This document shows, piece by piece, positions 7,514 through 11,278 of a DNA stretch of 11,278 nucleotides. Positions within the stretch are counted from its first letter, which is position 1; each line of letters starts with the position of its first letter. The position numbers were made by a program, and so were the translations under genes. Under the pieces are notes generated by a model. The model was not told the DNA's origin, did no database searches, and worked only from the letters and a program-made list of their open reading frames with translations. Source of the stretch: Desulfobacterales bacterium (GTDB lineage Bacteria > Desulfobacterota > Desulfobacteria > Desulfobacterales > Desulfobacteraceae); the NCBI GenBank assembly GCA_022361135.1, contig JAKSBM010000607.1:1-11278 (forward strand). Reading direction: 5' to 3'.

Positions 7514-8134
7514 ATGGGTCGTAAAAGCATATCACACATCCGGAAACCAGAAATCCTTTTGCACACCTATAAAGTGGTCGAAGACGAAGGATTCATGGGC
7601 ATGACCATTGGTAAAATTGCCAACCGCATGGGGGTCAACTCCGGTCTTCTCATCCACTATTTTAAAAGCAAAGAAGGGCTGATCATGGAGATGGTGGATT
7701 ATCTCTTTGAAATCTCCATGACCGCATACCAGCAGGAGCTAGAAAAGCACACCGATCCCCGGGATCGCTTTGAAGCCATGATCGGCATCATGTTCGACAC
7801 CACCGGAAAGGGCCCCCAGCGGGGGGCGGTGTTCTGGAGTTGCTATGCCATGGGGTTCCGGAACCAGGGCATCCGGGAACGAATCCTCAATATCCAGAAA
7901 AAATTTCTGGAATTCGGCATGGCCGAAATCCAGCTCTGGGAAGAAAGCGGCCTGGTCCAGGTCCCGGACAAGGAAAAGGCCATGGCCACCATCATGGGTC
8001 TGTCCGAAGGCTTCGGCATCATCCGGGATTCAGTCAAGGATCTGGACTCCCTGGAGGAAATTGCCGCATCCATGAAGGAATCCGCCCTCAAAGCCCTTGG
8101 GCTGAGCTGTTTCCGGGACCGCCCCAGCCTATAA
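7514..8134 (+). CDS. TetR/AcrR family transcriptional regulator, BetI-like
   Basis: A 206-residue one-component repressor. The N-terminal three-helix DNA-binding domain (about 10-57) has the TetR helix-turn-helix at 31-50 (TIGKIANRMGVNSGLLIHYF), followed by the usual KSKEGL. Residues 70-195 form an all-helical ligand and dimer domain; AVFWSCYAMGF at 105-115 resembles the BetI-type C-terminal domain. The ATG at 7514 has only a short GAGG (7506-7509) four bases upstream, so translation may be modest. The gene has its own promoter (7450-7479) and stands between the MBL operon and the convergent AEC carrier. Its stop codon overlaps the carrier's stop region by six bases. Targets are not visible from sequence: its own promoter is the first candidate, with the neighbouring MBL gene or AEC carrier next. 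Family call firm, ligand unknown. Confidence 0.92.
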   Translation: MGRKSISHIRKPEILLHTYKVVEDEGFMGMTIGKIANRMGVNSGLLIHYFKSKEGLIMEMVDYLFEISMTAYQQELEKHTDPRDRFEAMIGIMFDTTGKGPQRGAVFWSCYAMGFRNQGIRERILNIQKKFLEFGMAEIQLWEESGLVQVPDKEKAMATIMGLSEGFGIIRDSVKDLDSLEEIAASMKESALKALGLSCFRDRPSL

Positions 8135-9043
8135 CAAAAGGGCAACGGAGAGGGAGACAAAGGAAGCCAGGGTGGACACCATGATGGCCACCGATGCCAG
8201 ACGGGTATCGGAATTCAACTGCCCGCACAGGACGTACATGGCCGTGGATGTGGGCAGGCAAAAGAAAATCATCCCCACCTTAAAGGGAATTCCGCCCACC
8301 TGGAAGCCTTTCAGGAAAAGATACCCCACCAGGGGAAGCAGCACCAGCTTCAACAGGGTGGACCAGAACAGGGCAGGGCCATATTCCCCAATCCCATCAA
8401 ATTTTAAATTCCCGCCAATGGACAAGAGGGCCAGGGGCAGGGTGATGGAACTCATCAGGGCAAAGGTATTGTTCACAAATACGGGAATTCCCCAGCCCCG
8501 ATGGGAATAGATCAAACCCAGGGCACAGGCGATGATCAAGGGGTTGGAAACCAAAGCCTTTACAAAGAACCCCACCTTTTCCCGGACATTCATATCCCGC
8601 CCCGAATACCAAATCAAAACCGACACCGACAACACGTTGAGCAGGGGGATGACAATGCCCACCAGCACCCCGAAATGACGCACCCCTTCGGCCCCCAGCA
8701 CATGGAGGATCAAGGCCATGCCGATGTAAGTATTGAACCGGAATCCGGCCTGGGCAAAGGCCCCGGCCTGGAAGACGGGAATTTTCCGCCATTGGATCAC
8801 GGCCAGGGTGAGCCCGAAGATCAAAAGTAAGGCCCCCACGGCAGCCATGCAAAGACCACCGCTGACCCCGCTTCCCGGATGGGCCCCGCCGATTTTCCAA
8901 AAAAGCATCACAGGAAAGAAAAAATAATAAACCAGCCGGTCTGCGGTGCGTAAAAAATCCTCACCGATCAAACCGGACCGGCGCAACAGCGTGCCGGTGA
9001 ACAGCAGGGCAAAGAGGGGAAAAATGGTGTTTAAAACAATCAT
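8129..9043 (-). CDS. AEC (auxin efflux carrier) family transporter
   Basis: A 304-residue integral membrane protein with about ten hydrophobic segments in two halves, the usual AEC architecture and length. Family marks include NTIFPLFALLFTGTLLRR at 5-22, VIPLLNVLSVSVLIW at 131-145 (first crossing region), SNPLIIACALGL at 166-177, LPLALLSIGGNLKF at 202-215, and PTSTAMYVLCGQL at 264-276 (second crossing region). Bacterial AEC proteins are secondary carriers reported for malate, malonate and other carboxylates or for export of small anions; the substrate here is undetermined. Only a poor Shine-Dalgarno-like GGA precedes the ATG at 9043. The gene is divergent from the GntR/FCD regulator, which is a natural candidate controller because FCD proteins often sense organic acids. 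It ends inside the last codons of the convergent tetR gene. Confidence 0.9.
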   Translation of the reverse strand: MIVLNTIFPLFALLFTGTLLRRSGLIGEDFLRTADRLVYYFFFPVMLFWKIGGAHPGSGVSGGLCMAAVGALLLIFGLTLAVIQWRKIPVFQAGAFAQAGFRFNTYIGMALILHVLGAEGVRHFGVLVGIVIPLLNVLSVSVLIWYSGRDMNVREKVGFFVKALVSNPLIIACALGLIYSHRGWGIPVFVNNTFALMSSITLPLALLSIGGNLKFDGIGEYGPALFWSTLLKLVLLPLVGYLFLKGFQVGGIPFKVGMIFFCLPTSTAMYVLCGQLNSDTRLASVAIMVSTLASFVSLSVALLL

Positions 9044-9092
9044 GGTTTCGGATCCATTCCATCTTTAGATTGGCATAGCTCACTATAAAACC

Positions 9093-9102
9093 TGTCTATA
9101 CA
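9093..9102. promoter_or_regulatory. Possible regulator-binding half-palindrome in the AEC/GntR spacer
   Basis: TGTCTATACA (9093-9102) has TGT/ACA arms around an AT-rich core, similar in outline to sites bound by FCD-type GntR regulators. It lies about 50 bases upstream of the AEC carrier start. There is one copy and imperfect symmetry, so this is tentative. Confidence 0.2.
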
Positions 9103-9163
9103 CCCAATGATGCCCCCCTTTCAACACATCGCCGTCGGTTTTATCGCCATTAAAATCACCCCA

Positions 9164-9192
9164 TTGACTGCCAGGGGTCATTGCGCTATATT
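9164..9192 (+). promoter_or_regulatory. Strong sigma-70-like promoter of the GntR regulator (and possibly ackA), with embedded inverted repeat
   Basis: TTGACT (9164-9169) and TATATT (9187-9192) are exactly 17 bases apart, about 45 bases before the ATG at 9238. The -35 overlaps the inverted repeat TGAC-N8-GTCA (9165-9180), a plausible autorepression site. The promoter could also read through into ackA, because no terminator is seen between the two genes. Confidence 0.6.
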
Positions 9193-9237
9193 ATCTGATT
9201 TGGAAGTTTTGAACTTAAAAGGCAATTACATACAAGA

Positions 9238-9909
9238 ATGAACACCCCGCTAAATGTGTCGTCCCTGAGGCAACAGGTCTATGATTATTTGAGGACCGAA
9301 ATGCTCAATGGCGAATTGACACCGGGTTCCACCATCAATCTGGCACAGATCGCCCAACGGTTGGGAATCAGCAAAACCCCCTTGAGGGATGCCCTGATTC
9401 ACCTGGAACTGGAAGGCTTTGTCACCATCCTGCCCCGACGCGGTGTACGGGTCAACACCCTGGAGCTGACGGATGTGGAATATGCCTATGATGCCGTGGG
9501 AGTCGTTGAAGCGGCCATTGTTACCGATTGCTTTGAAAAGATTCAAGATCACCACATTGCGGAGCTCAAATCCCTCAACGCAAAAATGATTCACGACATT
9601 CAGCACAATGACTTCTCACATCTGTTTCAGACAAATTTAGCCTTTCACAATGTCTTTGTTGAACTGTCCGACAATCCGCTGTTAAAGGATTTTATACATC
9701 CCATTAAGTACAGACTCTATGATTTCCAAGGACACCACTACATTCCGGATTGGGAGCTGAGAAACTGCCATGAGCATGAACAATTCATCCAAGCACTGGA
9801 AGAAAAAGATGCCCGAAAAGCCGCCGGAATCATGAAGGATGTCCATTGGTCCTATCAAGTCCAACAACAATTTATCAAACAATTTTACGCCATGACCGAA
9901 TCCCGGTAG
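9238..9909 (+). CDS. GntR family regulator, FadR/FCD subfamily
   Basis: A 223-residue one-component regulator. The N-terminal winged helix (about 8-75) shows GELTPGSTINLAQIAQRLG at 25-43, the recognition region SKTPLRDAL at 45-53, and EGFVTILPRRGVRV at 59-72, all typical of GntR. Residues about 78-215 form the helical FCD ligand domain. In FCD proteins a D-x3-H pair plus two further His usually hold a metal that helps bind carboxylate effectors. Here H137 and H180 are present but the Asp position is N133, so metal or effector binding may be altered. The ATG at 9238 lacks a good Shine-Dalgarno sequence. The gene looks more AT-rich than its neighbours. It is divergent from the AEC carrier and 46 bases upstream of ackA, so it may control transport and acetate metabolism together. 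That role is inference. Confidence 0.92.
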   Translation: MNTPLNVSSLRQQVYDYLRTEMLNGELTPGSTINLAQIAQRLGISKTPLRDALIHLELEGFVTILPRRGVRVNTLELTDVEYAYDAVGVVEAAIVTDCFEKIQDHHIAELKSLNAKMIHDIQHNDFSHLFQTNLAFHNVFVELSDNPLLKDFIHPIKYRLYDFQGHHYIPDWELRNCHEHEQFIQALEEKDARKAAGIMKDVHWSYQVQQQFIKQFYAMTESR

Positions 9910-9955
9910 TCCAACGGGATTACCCTTTCAGTCACAAGGCATTTTTGAGGTTACC

Positions 9956-11128
9956 ATGAACATTTTGGTCATCAACACAGGTAGTTCTTCTTTAAAATAT
10001 CAACTTCTGGATATGGACAAACAGGTTGCCCTGGCGGGCGGTGTTGTTGAACGTATCGGAGAAGCCGAAGGCGTGCTGACCCACAAGGTCTACACCGAAG
10101 AACCCGTGCGCAAAGAAAAATTCACCCAGCCCATCCCCACCCACAGGGAAGCCATGCTCCTGGTGGCGGATCAAATCACCGACGCCATTGATGCCGTGGG
10201 TCACCGGGTGGTTCAGGGCGGAGAAGCCTTCAAGGAAGCCATCCTCATCGACGATGAAGTGAAAAAAGCCATCGAAGAATACAATCCCCTGGCCCCCCTG
10301 CACAACCCGGCCAACATCATCGGCATTGAAGTGGCCGAAGAACTCTTCCCGGGAAAACCCCAGGTGGCGGTATTCGACACCAACTTCCACCAGACCCTGC
10401 CGGAAAAGGCATTCCTCTATGCCCTGCCCGAAAAGTTCTACAGCGAACACAAGGTCAGAAAATACGGTTTCCACGGCACCTCCCACAAATATGTGGCCGC
10501 CCGCACCGCAGAACTCATGGGCAAACCCATTGAAGATCTGAAACTCATCACCCTCCACCTGGGCAATGGCTGTTCCATCTGTGCCGTTGACGGCGGCAAG
10601 TGCATGGACACCACCATGGGCATGACCCCCCTGGCGGGCGTAATGATGGGCACCCGTGCCGGTGATGTGGATCCGGCCATCTTCGGCTACCTCCTCAAGG
10701 AAACCGGCCTCACCGCCCAGGAAATCGACGACGTCCTCAACAAACAGAGCGGTTTCAAGGGCATGTGCGGCTACAGCGACCTGCGCGATGTCCATGCCCA
10801 GGCCGAACAGGGCAATGAAAACGCCACCCTGGCCGTTGAAATGTTCTGCTACCAGGTCATGAAGTACGTGGGCGCCTACGTGGCCGTCATGGGCGGCGTG
10901 GACGGCCTGACCTTCACCGCCGGCCTGGGTGAAAAGGACGAAATCATCCGGGGCAAGGTCATCAAAAGCCTGGCTTACCTGGGCATCGAGCTCAACGAAG
11001 AAGCCAACCTGCTTCGCACCGATGATCCCCGTGCCATCCACACCGAAGGCTCCAAGGTCCAGGCCTGGGTCGTTCCCACCAACGAGGAACTCCAGATCGC
11101 CCTGGAAACCCTGGACGTTCTGCCCTAA
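9956..11128 (+). CDS. ackA: Acetate kinase
   Basis: A 390-residue acetate kinase, close to the usual 395-400, interconverting acetate + ATP and acetyl phosphate + ADP in the cytoplasm. Visible active-site elements are NTGSSSLKY at 7-15, R84 in GHRVVQGG, D141 in FDTNFHQTLP, H173 in KYGFHGTSH, the phosphate-binding HLGNG at 201-205, R234 in GTRAGDVDP, and a C-terminal TAGLGEKDEIIR (321-332) with E326 in place. The last motif usually reads GENxxxR, so K327 for Asn is a small departure. GAGG (9947-9950) lies five bases before the ATG. Codon choice leans strongly to C-ending codons, fitting high expression. No pta follows in the window, so the partner phosphotransacetylase must be elsewhere. The 46-base gap after the GntR gene shows no separate promoter or terminator. 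In a sulfate reducer it could serve substrate-level phosphorylation or acetate activation. Confidence 0.97.
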   Translation: MNILVINTGSSSLKYQLLDMDKQVALAGGVVERIGEAEGVLTHKVYTEEPVRKEKFTQPIPTHREAMLLVADQITDAIDAVGHRVVQGGEAFKEAILIDDEVKKAIEEYNPLAPLHNPANIIGIEVAEELFPGKPQVAVFDTNFHQTLPEKAFLYALPEKFYSEHKVRKYGFHGTSHKYVAARTAELMGKPIEDLKLITLHLGNGCSICAVDGGKCMDTTMGMTPLAGVMMGTRAGDVDPAIFGYLLKETGLTAQEIDDVLNKQSGFKGMCGYSDLRDVHAQAEQGNENATLAVEMFCYQVMKYVGAYVAVMGGVDGLTFTAGLGEKDEIIRGKVIKSLAYLGIELNEEANLLRTDDPRAIHTEGSKVQAWVVPTNEELQIALETLDVLP

Positions 11129-11149
11129 CCCGAACACCCATGGCAATTT

Positions 11150-11235
11150 GCCCCAAGGGCTTGGGCTGATGATATCAAAGCGAATCCCGCCCTTTCTCCG
11201 GTGAATCCACCGGGGTAAATTGTCCCCCTTGGGGC
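11150..11235 (+). repeat. Nested inverted repeats downstream of ackA (3' structured region)
   Basis: GCCCCAAGGG (11150-11159) is the exact complement of CCCTTGGGGC (11226-11235). Between them lies a local hairpin, CCGGTG-AATC-CACCGG (11198-11213). A second local option is CCCAA-GGGC-TTGGG (11152-11165). No U-tract follows, so this is not a standard intrinsic terminator, but it could fold the ackA 3' end or terminate with Rho. No coding potential is seen in 11129-11278. Confidence 0.45.
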
Positions 11236-11242
11236 TGATCCA

Positions 11243-11271
11243 TTTTTCCAATTTATTGGATCCATGGAAAA
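11243..11271. repeat. AT-rich inverted repeat at the right edge
   Basis: TTTTTCCA and TGGAAAAA flank a 14-base loop that itself holds CCAAT-TT-ATTGG and part of GGATCC. Read on the minus strand, such a structure could end a gene entering from the right. The window ends too soon to tell. Confidence 0.3.
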
Positions 11272-11278
11272 ACCGCCG

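Noticed and set aside
9992..11251. Open frame of 419 codons on the minus strand, antisense to ackA
   Set aside because: ackA is unmistakable on the plus strand. The antisense frame has the low-complexity Gly/Val/Phe/His make-up typical of a shadow.
11264..11278. Possible start of a new plus-strand gene (ATG at 11264)
   Set aside because: There is no ribosome binding site and only five codons before the edge; it also lies inside an inverted repeat.

Overview
The window looks like chromosomal DNA of an anaerobic, motile, Gram-negative bacterium, most likely a sulfate reducer of the Desulfobacterota (Desulfobacteraceae type). This is inference. It rests on moderately high GC with heavy use of CGG/GGG/CCC codons, a FapA/DUF342 protein, a double-Cache chemoreceptor, a NifB/NifX-type iron-molybdenum cluster-binding protein with a Cys/His tail, an ACSL-type long-chain acyl-CoA ligase and an acetate kinase. 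I see no rRNA, tRNA, CRISPR array, insertion sequence or phage gene.

Layout. (1) Positions 1-1121, minus: the first 373 codons of a FapA/DUF342 protein that runs off the left edge. Its N-terminal extension carries repeats resembling the c-di-GMP-binding MshEN motif. (2) 1393-3177, plus: a long-chain acyl-CoA synthetase, divergent from fapA. (3) 5384-3217, minus: a methyl-accepting chemotaxis protein broken by a one-base frameshift near 3822-3830; it converges on the ligase across a perfect hairpin. (4) 5618-7362, plus: a probable three-gene operon of a NifX-like cluster-binding protein, an unrecognised winged-helix-like protein and a metallo-beta-lactamase-fold hydrolase lacking the usual bridging Asp. 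(5) 7514-8134, plus: a TetR/BetI-type repressor with a strong promoter of its own, converging with a 6-base overlap on (6) 9043-8129, minus: an AEC-family carrier. (7) 9238-9909, plus: a GntR/FCD regulator divergent from the carrier and followed after 46 bases by (8) ackA (9956-11128), acetate kinase. The right edge (11129-11278) is non-coding and rich in inverted repeats.

How the genes may work together. The GntR regulator sits between the AEC carrier and ackA and is placed to control both, which suggests a link between organic-acid transport and acetate/acetyl phosphate metabolism. The acyl-CoA ligase feeds fatty acids to beta-oxidation. The chemoreceptor and FapA belong to motility and signalling. 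No clearly new multi-gene system is visible. The points most worth following are the MshEN-like repeats on the DUF342 protein, the receptor frameshift, and the small NifX / winged-helix / MBL operon.
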